Positions 1 to 9,900 of a DNA stretch of 64,000 bases are shown here, one piece after another (positions within the stretch are counted from its first letter, which is position 1; every line of letters begins with the position of its first letter). The stretch is taken from NCBI GenBank assembly GCA_003116975.1, contig BGKB01000145.1, forward strand, positions 102,979 through 166,978, read 5' to 3'. The notes below the pieces were generated by a model. The model saw only the letters and a list, made by a program, of their open reading frames with translations. It was not told the DNA's origin and made no database searches. The position numbers and the translations under genes are program-made. This DNA is from Aurantiochytrium sp. KH105. Its lineage: Eukaryota; Sar; Bigyra; Thraustochytrida; Thraustochytriidae.

Positions 1-531
1 GGCCTCCTTACGCCTCCCCGAGCACGCGCCCGCGTCCGCGAGCTCGCAGGACGGCTCGCAGCGCTCTGGGGCCCAGGATCCTCCCGAGTGTGAACACGGC
101 GGAGCAGGGTGTGCGCCGCGGTGTTTCTTGCGGTCGAAACAAGGCTCGTGGCCGGGCTCGTGGCCCTCGGCCTGCGCCAGGTTTCTGCGCAGGCGCGCGA
201 GCCAGGTGTCCTCGCCGTCGTCGGGGAGCGACTGCGGCACGCCGAGCGGCGCCGCGGCCGGCAGGGGGCGCGCGCACGGCCCGAGGCCGTGGCTCTCTGC
301 GCTCGCCGTGCTCGCGAGGCTGGCATTGCTGCGCGCGCTCACGAGCGGCAGCTGCAGCTTGCGCGCGGTGGCCGCCGAGCTGCTGCGGCGTCTGCCTGCG
401 TCGCTCGCGAGCGCGGACTTGCGCCGCAGCCTGCCCTCGATCCTCCTCGCGAGCTGCCTGGCCTTCTCGTGCAGACCCGCCGCCTTCTTGACGGCGAGCT
501 CGACCTCGTGCAGGTCCGTCAAGACGCCCAT
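1..531 (-). CDS. possible partial gene, product unknown, runs off the left edge
   Basis: A minus-strand frame is open from an ATG at 531 down to base 1 (177 codons) with no stop, so any gene continues beyond the window. The start of the translation looks protein-like: acidic/basic helix-forming sequence (MGVLTDLHEVELAVKK...) with regular Leu/Ala/Lys spacing for about 45 residues. After that it becomes Arg/Ser/Ala/Pro-rich. The same frame stays open upstream to about 780, so the true start or an exon boundary could lie further up. GC-rich DNA keeps several other frames open here, including both strands, so frame choice is weak. No family recognised. Confidence 0.3.
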   Translation of the reverse strand, partial: MGVLTDLHEVELAVKKAAGLHEKARQLARRIEGRLRRKSALASDAGRRRSSSAATARKLQLPLVSARSNASLASTASAESHGLGPCARPLPAAAPLGVPQSLPDDGEDTWLARLRRNLAQAEGHEPGHEPCFDRKKHRGAHPAPPCSHSGGSWAPERCEPSCELADAGACSGRRKEA

Positions 532-868
532 CTTCTCCGGCCACGCGACCAAACTGCAGAAGCGAGCAAGCAAGCTCCTTTCGCGCCTCGCGTTGCGGCT
601 CGGCTTTGCGACGTTGCGGATTTGCTGCTTCGCGCCGCCGCTCCCTCGGGGGCCCCGCGTCGCCGCCGCCCTCGCCGCGCAGCCTCGGGAGCGTCCCGGC
701 CGCGCTCTGGCGCTGCTTCTTCTGCACGATGCCTGGCGCGCCCAGCTCGCTTCCCCCGGGCGCCCAGCTCGCACTTCGGGTGCCCTGCGGTTACGGCCTT
801 TCTACGGTAAAGTGTGAGTTCCTTGCTTTGCTCTTTTAGGTGTCTGTGATAGCCCTGGATAGCGCGAG

Positions 869-891
869 TTGGTTACCGTTTTGGTAACCAA
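869..891. repeat. perfect palindrome (hairpin-capable) in an AT-rich patch
   Basis: TTGGTTACC (869-877) and GGTAACCAA (883-891) are perfect inverted repeats around a 5-base loop. A related near-palindrome lies at 1094-1115 in opposite orientation; about 14 of 18 bases match when one is reverse-complemented. Both flank an AT-rich patch next to a transposase relic. They could be remains of a mobile-element end or a protein-binding site. Confidence 0.5.
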
Positions 892-1270
892 TTTAGAAAA
901 TTTAGAATTTGCAGATAATTTTCATTTGCGCAAAACCTGTCAGAAAAAGTCACATGGATCGAAAACGACTGTTCCTGTGCACCTCTTGGCCAAACCTGAT
1001 GAAGTTCTGCTTCGTGCAGCACAATTTATGCGTCTGCAAAGTCAGCGGCTGAGCAATTAAAAACGGTCTATTTGCCATTAAAACACGAAAATAGGTTGGG
1101 TACCGAAATGGTAACATAAATTAACTATAGAGTTATATGAGGATCAAGAAAGGGTTGTGCAGGTCGGAGATATCGGCAAAACAGACCCGATATGGGCCAT
1201 GCGTCTTGGCCGATCAAGTCTGGAAATAATTCTGGCTTGAAAGATGATGGAGATGGTTGTTTTATCTCGA

Positions 1271-2130
1271 TTAGATGTCTAGAGGACCTTGCCGTTCGTT
1301 CGAATTTCTGCTGCTGCGTCTTGATCTGGTCTCGGCAAGAGCGTCAGCGATAGCCTTGGAGGAATGAGGGATGAACGGGTCTTCATGCCGATGTACAAGA
1401 TCATAGCACCCTTTGCAAAATGCAGCATTGCACTTGCAGCACCAATAGGTTGTTGTTCTTGGTTTGCGCGTATGCGGAGATGGCGTTGTTCCGTCTTTCC
1501 TTGCGTCATCACAGATCCGGCAGCAAACGAGACATTTCCGGCGCGTTGCAACCTTACCTCGTCCCCGGATCGACTCATGGTGATGTTCTTTAGGCAAAGT
1601 AAAGCGATGACATAAAACGTCCGACGTCCACCGGTTGCGACCTGAACTTGGTCTCGTTGAGTCGCTGGAGCTTTGAGCTCGTCCTTGTCAGCAAAAGGAA
1701 AGCTGTTCGTGCGTCTGCAAGTCCCGACAAACTTGACGCCAAGCCTTTGGAGAACCTGGAAAATATTCGTCTCTTTGTCTTTTTCTTGGTTGCGAGCGAT
1801 TGAAAGGTATCCACGGTCGATGAACAAAGTCAAACTTCGCGCGACATTTCCTATAGCCTCCTCTCCAGGATTGCATGTGAGTCCACGAACAGCAAGCTCA
1901 ATAACGCTGTGCAGCTGTCTTCTGAGAGACTCAACCCACGTCTGGACGATGAAACCCGTGGTAATGGAGGCGACAACATGTACGACAGGTTGTCCTTTTC
2001 TGCGTTTGGTAGGCGTAAGGCGAACACCAAATTTTTCGAAAGCTTTGGAGCTAAATGGGAGCTTATCGTCATCGAGATCAACCCACGTGACACTAGGAAC
2101 GAAAAACATACGTANATAGCGTCCTAGTTC
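1271..2130 (-). pseudogene. piggyBac-like transposase relic (DDE_Tnp_1_7 type), frameshifted
   Basis: Reading the minus strand from about 2125, one frame encodes a transposase-like core. It includes the segments VTWVDLDDDKLPF, VVHVVASITTGFIVQTW, FIDRGYLSIA and GVKFVGTCRRTNSFPF, which resemble the catalytic-core region of piggyBac-derived elements common in oomycetes. Near 1590-1600 similarity moves to a second frame, which carries a Cys-rich C-terminal zinc-ribbon-like tail (CLVCCRIC followed by CCKCNAAFCKGC and a His) and stops at 1271. The shift breaks the gene unless an intron was missed. No convincing N-terminal half exists upstream and no flanking TTAA duplication pair was found. Base 2115 is an ambiguous N inside the coding part. 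Family assignment is from remembered motif resemblance. Confidence 0.65.
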
Positions 2131-2239
2131 GCTCTTTGCAGTTTGTTTTGTTCCTGTTAGTCCCTTGGTGCTGCTGCTGGTTGGCTGCCTGTCGCGCCCG
2201 GAAGCGCGGCAGCGGCCAGCGGCGACCCGGGTCTGCACT

Positions 2240-3419
2240 CATTCATCGGCCGCGCAGGCGGGCCGCTGCGAGGGCCTGGTCACGCGCCCCGCGGACCGGC
2301 TGCCTGGCTGGCCGGCCTTCGAGCGCTGCGAGGCCGCCGGGGGCTGCGCGAGGTCCCCGGCGAGACCGTGCACGCGCCGGCGTGGCCTAGGGTTTGGGAT
2401 AGATGGGGCTTAGGAGTCTGCATGGGTACAGTGAGGTGTGGTGGACCCCGTGGGGCTCCGGCGGGCGAGTTTACGCGTCGCGACGCGGGGCAGGCGAGGA
2501 AAGAAAGGGAGGGAAAAGGAATAGGGATAAATGGTGTGAGGGACCTTGCTCGCGATTCGATTCACGCATCGGACGCCGCATAGGCGAGCGCTACGGATGA
2601 GCAAGGCCAGCGGAGAGCCGCTGCTAGAGGCTGAGAGTGAGGCGGAGGCATGGCCGGTTCGGGGCGGAAAGAAACGTGCCTGCCTTTTGATGGCGGAGGA
2701 AAACGAGATACGCCGTAGCGTAGCTTGTCCCGTCATGTGAGAGGCTAAAGGCGAGCCTGGGCGATGTGCTGGACTCGTCATTGGCCATGGTGGACGAGGG
2801 TGATGACAGTTTGTCTTTGGGGGACGCATGAAGCCTAACCCTTTCCTTATGCTTGGAGCAGCCCAAGGCAGCGCAATGGCTTTTGTTATTCTTGCCACGC
2901 GTCGCCCAGGGGCGCAAAACTGACTTTCTACGTCGGATACAAGGTGGGTATACGGGACTTTCCGTTTTACGCTCAAGGTCCCCAATCGATAACCTTTGAC
3001 TTGCGACGAGTTGAACGATGCAGGAACCTCGCGCCATGGCGCTCATCCATGTCACCTAAGGTTGGAAAGAGGAGGCAAGACACGGTCATCGTGAGAGAAT
3101 TACTTTCAGAGAAACGAAAAAAGGCTGCCCGCCCGTTTTCTCCGCTGCCCGCCCGTTTTCTCAAAACGAATCAATCTTCCTCATCGGCCTTCATCTGAAC
3201 GAATTCAAGAGAGGGGAAGATCGAGTCACAGAAGCATAGTGTGTACTCCTTCCAGATGACAAAATTGGCCATGGCTTTCCAAAGTAAAGACAAGCGCGCA
3301 TTGCCAACGTAAAAGTTAAGAATGAGAACACTTTGAGACTGGCAACAGAAAGGAGAAAAGAAAAGAAACAAAAAGTAGCGAAAAAGGGGGAGAGAAGGAG
3401 AACATGTAAGTAGTGATGA
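2240..3419. other. intergenic; no supported gene
   Basis: No frame gives a recognisable protein. The stretch holds a TAGGGTTT telo-box-like octamer (2388-2395). A direct repeat of CTGCCCGCCCGTTTTCTC occurs twice at about 3126-3161, just downstream of the Rab gene's 3' end. Confidence 0.5.
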
Positions 3420-4336
3420 TCAACAGCACGAGTCTTTTTGAGGTTTGCCGGCGTTCCCGTTGCCGATAACTACGGATTTACCATAGTCCTCCTCATCGTC
3501 CATGGTTTTAAAGTGGTTGTGCACGTTGACAACGAGCTCTTCAAAGGCGAGCGTGACATTCTGGCCTGTTTTCGCCGAGGTGCGCATTGACAAGAGACCG
3601 TGCTCCTCGCAGGCGCTCGTGTGCACGGCCTCCGAAATGTACTTGCCGACCTCAAGCTCAGTCTCGAGGTCGATCTTATTGCCCACGAGCATGATGCACG
3701 ATAAGAAGCCGCGATCCTTATCTGCTGCCTCTTTCAAATCATTCAACCACGTGTCCAGCGCATTTTGAAATGATTTCTTGTTCGCGACGTCGTACACGAG
3801 AATTGCACCTGCTGCTCTACGGTAGTGTGACGTGGTGATGGCGCGGTAACGTTCTTGTCCGGCTGTGCATCATCAAAGTGCAAATCGTTGCGGAAATACA
3901 AAGAGCCAATCGGTCAGTCAGTCAGTCAGTCAACACATCAGTGCAGAAGACACTTCCAAATCCTACGTACCTGTATCCCAGATTTGCGTGCGGATTCGCG
4001 TGCCATCCGGATGAACGATGGTCTTGGTCCCGAACTCGACGCCAATGGTCGGCTTGCGGGTCTCGTGAAAGGTGGGAACAGCCTTGCCAGGCTCGGCCGT
4101 GGCGTTCTCAGCGTTGCGCGTGAAGCACGCCAAGAGGTTTGTCTTACCTACCCCCGCGTCTCCTACGAGGACGACTGCGTATTTCGTAAATGGCAAAGAA
4201 AGAAAGAGTCGTGGCGCGTGCACCGGGATCATTCGTCAGTATGTTGTCGCTTGATCAAGTCATGTATAAGGCGAGTGGGGCCTTTTCTTGTGGAGGGAGA
4301 TCACTTACTCTTGTACAGAACATCGAACTCGTCCAT
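3420..4336 (-). CDS. Rab-family small GTPase (Rab8/Rab11-like), three exons
   Basis: Exons read 4336-4309, 4174-3971 and 3862-3420, giving 224 residues. The introns use GTAAGT...CAG and GTACGT...CAG, and all phases agree. Rab proteins recruit effectors to membranes for vesicle traffic. Visible motifs are the P-loop GDAGVGKT (residues 14-21), switch I core PTIGVEF (51-57), switch II WDTAGQERY (75-83), base-binding NKID and SAKTG, and a C-terminal Cys-Cys that predicts double geranylgeranylation. The opening DVLYKIVLVGD is typical of Rab8/Rab11 types. Oddity: about 13 extra residues (Ala/Glu/Pro/His-containing) sit between the P-loop helix and switch I. Intron 2 carries a GTCA tandem repeat. 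Exact Rab subfamily is not certain. Confidence 0.93.
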
Positions 4337-5515
4337 GATTGCCACTCTGCTAAACTCTGGCGAGTACCTAGGTACCTGCGAAAGAATGTGCGGGCGTGTC
4401 CGAGCACGCGGTGAAGCCGGCCTTCAGTGACCGAAGTGCGCTCGCCGGGCGTACAGCGACGCGCCTGCTACTCCTCCTGCACGTCCTCCTACTCCTGGTC
4501 GTCAGTGGTTCCTTCCTTGCAACCCTGGGTCGCGACGCTGACGAGCGAGCGAGCGAGGAGCAGTTGGGCACGCAGGCACGCAGGCAGACAGCCAGGCAGG
4601 CGCGACAAGATGCCCCGCCCGGGCCACGCTTGGACTCGAGGCGCCGCGCAAGAAGTCTGCGGCGGCGGCGGTCAGCTTGGTCGCGCACGCGCACGAGAGC
4701 CTCGTTCGTCGCCGCGCGGCGTCGCCGCCAGCTCAGGTCGTCGATGCGCCGCCCGCCCGAAGCGCCGGAGGCCTGTCCGCGCGCGCGCGTGCGTGCGTGC
4801 GTGCGCTCGCTGCGCGCCAAAATCCGCGTCCGCTCGCCGGGCCTGCGCGGCGCGCTCGCTCGCAGGATCGCAGCCGGCGCGGACTCGAGCCAAGCAGGTT
4901 TTGGCGGCGGCGCCGCTGCCGCTTGACTGGCCTCTCGCCGCGCGCTCTTTTTTCAGTTTATAGAACTAGTTTTCGTTGCACGATCTTTCGAAGAGAACTA
5001 GTGCAGAGCTGTAGAATGAGATGCGTAATTTTGCTCCGAGCATCGACTTCTCAAAGATACGGACTCGCGTCGCGTAGCAGCGGTACTAATGGCTAAGCTA
5101 ACGAGAGCCGAGTGCTGCGCACAGAGGGAGGAAGCCCCGGGAGCTGGCCGAGGATGTCCGGCCAGGCAGCGACCGACAAACTGCAAGGCAGGCAGGATCT
5201 CGCCTGCGGCTGCCTCGCCAGGCGGCGGCGGCACTGACGGCCGGCAGCGACTGCGTCTGCGACTGCGACTGCAACCGGACTTGTGAAGGCGCAGCCGCCG
5301 CGCGCCACGACGATGCAGAGAAAGAAAGAAAAAAAAAATGACATGACAGTGAAGAAGGAGAAGATGAGAATAAAAAAGTTTGCAAAAACTTGCAACGACT
5401 CCGAGACGCAGTGCCGTGCACGATATCAGGATAGACCGATTTGTTTTGGAGCAAAAAGTTTTTTAGGGCTCTTTGCAGAAGAGCCTTGGGCCTCGGCTTC
5501 ACCACATCGCTCGGG
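4337..5515. other. intergenic, GC-rich, low complexity
   Basis: Lies between the start of the Rab gene (minus) and the start of the next plus gene. From 4540 to 4960 it is dominated by CGCG/GCGT runs, including a GCGTGCGT tract near 4785-4805, which keep several Arg/Ala-rich frames open without protein-like content. An A/T-richer stretch follows from 5280 to 5460 and may hold promoter or 5' leader sequence for the gene at 5516. No RNA gene seen. Confidence 0.5.
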
Positions 5516-6064
5516 ATGCAGCCGCTGCTCCAGACGCTCATCGAGGAGGCCTTGATTGAAGTCGGCGCGAAGCGGGAGCGGGAGCGGGGGCGGGAGCGGG
5601 TAGAGATGGGAGGTCTGGAGGACGAGGTGAAGAAGGCGGCGGAAGACGCCCCGGAGGCCTTTCGCAAGCTGGCAGAGGAGGCCAGCAAGGCCGAAGATGC
5701 CGACGGGCTGGCGTCGGTTGCCAAGAGCGCCGTCCAGAGGCTCGCGGAGGGCGCCACCAAGAGGATCGACACTGCTGCGCACGACGCGCACACGCGCAGC
5801 GACGATAACAAGCAGGAGGTCTACGACAAGCTCAAGTCCAAGACCTCGCATCCGTGTAATGAGATCGCCGAGGACTTTGTCCGGGCCGCCACCTTTGCAA
5901 GCTCCGACAGCATTTTTGGCACGGCCCGCGATCTCTTCACTTGTGTCTTTGTTCCCGGCCAGCGCGAGGAAGTCCTCCGCAGGCACCACGACAAGCTTCG
6001 GACGCGTCTGGAGGAGCTTGAAAAGGCACAGGCCGAACGCATCAAGAAGCAGGAAGAACATTAG
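5516..6064 (+). CDS. hypothetical charged helical protein
   Basis: The first in-frame ATG at 5516 gives 182 residues. The frame is open further upstream to 5441 but begins there with TTG, and the bases TTTGCAG just before 5479 could be a 3' splice site, so an upstream exon is possible. The product is Lys/Glu/Ala-rich with helical repeats (EDEVKKAAEDAPEAFRKLAE and similar). A central segment contains one Cys-Val-Phe-Val-Pro patch, and the C-terminus is coiled-coil-like and ends KKQEEH. No signal peptide or membrane segment is visible and no family is recognised. It converges with alpha-actinin across a long CTTTG array. Confidence 0.6.
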   Translation: MQPLLQTLIEEALIEVGAKRERERGRERVEMGGLEDEVKKAAEDAPEAFRKLAEEASKAEDADGLASVAKSAVQRLAEGATKRIDTAAHDAHTRSDDNKQEVYDKLKSKTSHPCNEIAEDFVRAATFASSDSIFGTARDLFTCVFVPGQREEVLRRHHDKLRTRLEELEKAQAERIKKQEEH

Positions 6065-6195
6065 AGGGACAGCCCATCTTGAACTCATTCCTCCGCGCTG
6101 GTGACGCAGGGCGCTGCTGACCCTGGGTCACCCCTTTTTTTGAATCAGAGCTATGGATTGAAAGTACGATATTTCGAAAACCCCGATTGCTTTTG

Positions 6196-6300
6196 CTTTG
6201 CTTTGCTTTGCTTTGCTTTGCTTTGCTTTGCTTTGCTTTGCTTTGCTTTGCTTTGCTTTGCTTTGCTTTGCTTTGCTTTGCTTTGCTTTGCTTTGCTTTG
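6196..6300 (+). repeat. (CTTTG)21 pentanucleotide array
   Basis: Twenty-one perfect CTTTG units with no interruptions, followed by a poly-T stretch and a short CTT run. It lies between the converging 3' ends of the 5516 gene and alpha-actinin. The lack of point changes suggests recent slippage growth. Confidence 0.98.
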
Positions 6301-6531
6301 CTTTCCTTTTTTTTTTTCATTTTTTAGAAAAACGATGATTTCTTCTTCTTCTTCTTCTTCCCCTTCTCCTTCTTCTGCTACATTTTGGAAAACAATAACT
6401 CCGTGCAAGGGATTGTACCTTTCACAGAACAAGATGACAGCAAACCAATAATTAGTGGTGCCAAGGTCCGGCGTAATGCGATAAAAAGATGGCTTCATAA
6501 AAGGCAGGAGGTTAAAAGATTAAAAAGCACC

Positions 6532-9246
6532 TCAGCGCGTGAAAAGCTGCTCGGTGAACTTGACGTAGTCGCCGTCCGACATGTTGCCCTGCAAATAGGA
6601 GGCGAGATCAGCGTCGATGGCGCCAAAGTTCTTTTGAATCTGTTCAGAAGAGAGCGAGCCCTCAGGAGCAATGGCCTTAAAGGCTTCGACGACGTCATCC
6701 TTGGAGTCGCCCGACTGGAGCTCGTCGACGAAAAAGGCAATGAAATCATCCTGCGTGAACACCATCGTCGACGAACGCGCTCGCATGCGGGACTCCAGCT
6801 CCTGATCATCGAGATCGATACCCGCGCCGAGGCAAGCCTCGCGCAGCTCTGAAAGGCGGAGCTTGCCATCATTGTCAGTGTCAAAGACGCTAAAGATCTC
6901 TTGAGCCTCCTTGAGCTGCTCCGGCGAGATCTGCAGCGACTTTTGCGCCATAAGCTGTGCAGAGATAGCCTCATCAGCACGCTTCAGATCCTTGAGCAGC
7001 TGCTCGTGGTTGGAGCGAAGCGAAAAGATCGTGTGCGTCGTGTACGTGTTAGCCACGAGCTCAGCCTCCTCGCATGCTTGCGAGGCTTCTTCGAGCGCGG
7101 CAAGTTTAGCGGCGCCCGCCGAGTCCTCGCCAGCGACCTCGCTGCGCAGCTTGGCGATGGCCTCCTTCTGGTCATCAAGGGACCCGGAAACACCGCCCAG
7201 GGCAGCGCGCTGGCCGTCGCAAAAGCTGGCAAACTCGTTGGCGAGACCCGCGAAACGCTGAGACAGCTCGTCGCGCCGCTGCTCGGCCGCCAATACAGAG
7301 CCCAGGTCGCTCTGCAGCGAATTCACCTTGCTCTGCATCGACTCGATACGGCTGCGCTGCTGCGCGCAGTGATCCTTGGCGTCCGGCCGCTTGCTCTCAA
7401 TCTCCGCGGCAAGGGCCGAGACCTCATCGACGCTCGTCAGCGCCGCCTGCACGCTTTGCTCAATCGATCCCATTTGGCCCTGGAGCTCGGTCATTTCCGC
7501 AGTGGTGGCGCCCGTAATGTCCTCGCTCAGGCTCTGATCAAGCTGGTCCACGAGGAAGTCGAGCTCGTTGATCTTTTGGAGGTAAAGCTTATCCTTGGCC
7601 GCAAGCGCCTTCTCGGACTCCAGCGCCGACTCCAGCGCAGAGCGGTGGCTCTCGCCCTGAGACTTGCAAGTCGACATCTTCTCGTCAAGATCGCGCATGC
7701 CCTGGCTGGCATCTGCCACACCCGCGTGTCCCTCGCTGGTCTCGGCCTTGGCCACAATGGCGCGGAGCTCCTCCATCACGGTGTCATAAAGTTTGAGACG
7801 ACTTTCGTAGCTCGCGTGCATCTCAAGCTCGGTTTCGAGCTCAGAGACAGAGCTGCCCTTGACGCCTTCCCCAAAGACGGCAAGCTTTTCGTCGAGCCAC
7901 ACGTTCACCGCCACCGACTTGGCCTTGAACTTGGCCACAGCATGATCCGCCATGCGGTAGCTGAGGTAGCGATCAAGCATTTGCCGCTCATACGCTTGCT
8001 CGGCGTGCTCAAGGCTCTCCCAGGCTGCACCGAGGTCAGCCGGCGGGATCTCGGCCGAGAACTCGGGTCGGTTGTTGTTCCGCTTGCTGCTCACGAGTGT
8101 CGTGTAGACACCTTCGGCCTCGGCGCGTTTCGATGCCATCTCGGGCTTGACGTTGTTCATGTACGTGTTGAAATCGTCGAGGGCCGCCTTGACATCATCG
8201 GTGGCGCTCAGCGCTGGCGCGTTCTCGAAGCGGCTCTTGTTGCTACTTACAAAGTCCTGCACCTCCTTGCTCAGCTGCGTGTACTGGTTCATCCAGTCAT
8301 CGTGGCGCCGCGTTACCGCGACAGCGTTCTTGACAGCCCGAAGCTTGGACTCCAGCTTGGCCTGGCCCGCAAACAGCTTGAAGAACTGGCTCAAGTACGC
8401 CACTTGCGACTTTTCATCGGGGTGCTCGACCACATCCTCCGGGTCCAAGAGTCGGGCGATGCCCAGCTTGTCCTCGGCGATGGAAAAGGCCTGTTCACAG
8501 TTTGCCAGGCCTTCTGCGGGCGACAGCCCATCGAACTCGAGCAGATCAGGGCGATAGCGATGGATGAGCGCATTGAAGGCGAGGCCATCCGTCCAGGACG
8601 AGGTGAAGTCCTTGACGTCCACATTCGTGTAGCCCTTGGTGGAGCGCTGCAGCCACAAGAGAAGACCGGCCTTGCCGTCGGCGCCGCTCACCTCAAAGCG
8701 CAGAATGATGGTCCACAGGAGACCGAGCACGAGCTTTTCGTTGCCCTTGAGGATATCCGAGGAACCAATGTTTACCAGCGGAATGTCGTGGTCGCGGATG
8801 AACTTGAGGCACTGGTTCAGGTTCTCGAGCTTTTGAATGTCCATTTTGGGCTTGCTGTTGATGCGTCCTACATTTTCGTCCGAAATGCGGCCCAAAAGGG
8901 ACGCAAGGACGGTGCCGTCCGCAAGGTCAGGCACCAGTTCCTCGATCTTGTTCCCGGGGGGAAGATACTGGTTCGCCCTGCGCAGGCAAAAAACAAAGAA
9001 ATTTAATAGGATTGTCGTGATATCAGATACACCATCCATCACACACAATGTTCGTCCGGTTTCGGTTCCGGGCACGTCCCGTCAGTTTCCGATTTTTTTT
9101 TTGTCGCGACAATAAAGACGAAAAGAGAGAGAGAGTGCAACGCGCCTTGACGCTGCGCACGAGCGCCCAACTTACCATCGCGTGAATGTCTTGCGCTGGA
9201 TCCCGATCCAGGCCTCGCGGTCCTCGTTGTTGTGCACGCGAGACAT
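6532..9246 (-). CDS. alpha-actinin (two exons)
   Basis: Exons 9246-9176 and 8977-6532 join through a GTAAGT...CAG intron of 198 bases and encode 838 residues. Exon 1 starts MSRVHNNEDREAWIG and supplies the opening of the first calponin-homology domain. The split Trp codon joins to ANQYLPPGNKI. Domains in order: tandem CH actin-binding module (about residues 12-240, including NLNQCLKFI and KGYTNVDVKDFTSSWTDG), a rod of spectrin-like helices (about 250-690) and C-terminal EF hands. EF1 (DTDNDGKLRLSE, near 720) keeps the Ca-binding ligands; the later hands look degenerate. The protein crosslinks actin filaments as an antiparallel dimer. Length fits the family. A CTTG array directly abuts the start codon in the leader. 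Confidence 0.95.

Positions 9247-9282
<36 letters not shown>
9247..9282 (-). repeat. (CAAG)9 tract in the alpha-actinin 5' leader
   Basis: Nine perfect CTTG units on the plus strand read CAAG on the sense strand and end immediately before the alpha-actinin ATG. The position, directly upstream of the start codon, is shared with other genes here (HisRS, EEP protein). Confidence 0.95.
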
Positions 9283-9283
<1 letters not shown>

Positions 9284-9762
9284 CTTTGGTCTCCGGTGGA
9301 TGGACAAGGTCAATCGAGGCCGTCTTGCTGTTACAGCGATCGAGGCGGAGCTCGCTTGTTCGCTCGCTCACTCGCCTGCCTGCCGTGCCCTGCGAAGGCG
9401 CGAGCGAAGGCGAGAGCAAGGAAGCGGAGAACCGAGGGGGCGCGTACGCACGCACGCACGCTCGCTCGCTCGAGCTGCAGCGGTCGCGGACGGTCGGGAC
9501 GAGGGGGCGGTCGGGACGCGGTCGGCTTCTGGTTGGATTTTCGCTTTTTGGATTTGACTGACAATTTGATTTTTTGTTCTCTCCTCCCTCTCGAACGATT
9601 CGGACCCGAAGCGAGACTGGATCTTTTGGTGTATTGAGTTGTTCAAGTTCCAAACATACTGAACGTGCTACACGTTCGCACCACTCGCAGGCGAAGTTGT
9701 TCACCGCGCACAAGGAAAGAAAGAAGCGAAAGCCGCAAGACAACAACTCGAGACTTCACCAA

Positions 9763-9802
<40 letters not shown>

Positions 9803-9804
9803 AC
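9763..9804 (+). repeat. (GAC)n trinucleotide tract upstream of the FAM185A-like gene
   Basis: A near-perfect GAC repeat with a single interruption (GGC), about 100 bases before the ATG at 9901. It lies in the region shared by the divergent alpha-actinin and FAM185A-like genes and may be part of the 5' leader. Confidence 0.9.
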
Positions 9805-9900
9805 AAAGGACCCGTCGTTCGCGGCGCCAGCCTCTGCTGACTGGTGTAGCCAAGCGCGTGGGAGCTGGTGCGGGTGGTGACTACTGCAAAGGAGGAGAAG

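Noticed and set aside
6151-6498. Minus-strand open frame encoding a long Ser-Lys-Ala-Lys-Gln repeat
   Set aside because: It is the translation of the (CTTTG)21 array; the other frames are open for the same reason and no flanking protein-like sequence exists.
6901-9006. Plus-strand 701-codon open frame opposite alpha-actinin
   Set aside because: It is the antisense shadow of the alpha-actinin gene caused by GC-rich codon bias; the minus frame has clear CH, spectrin and EF-hand content.
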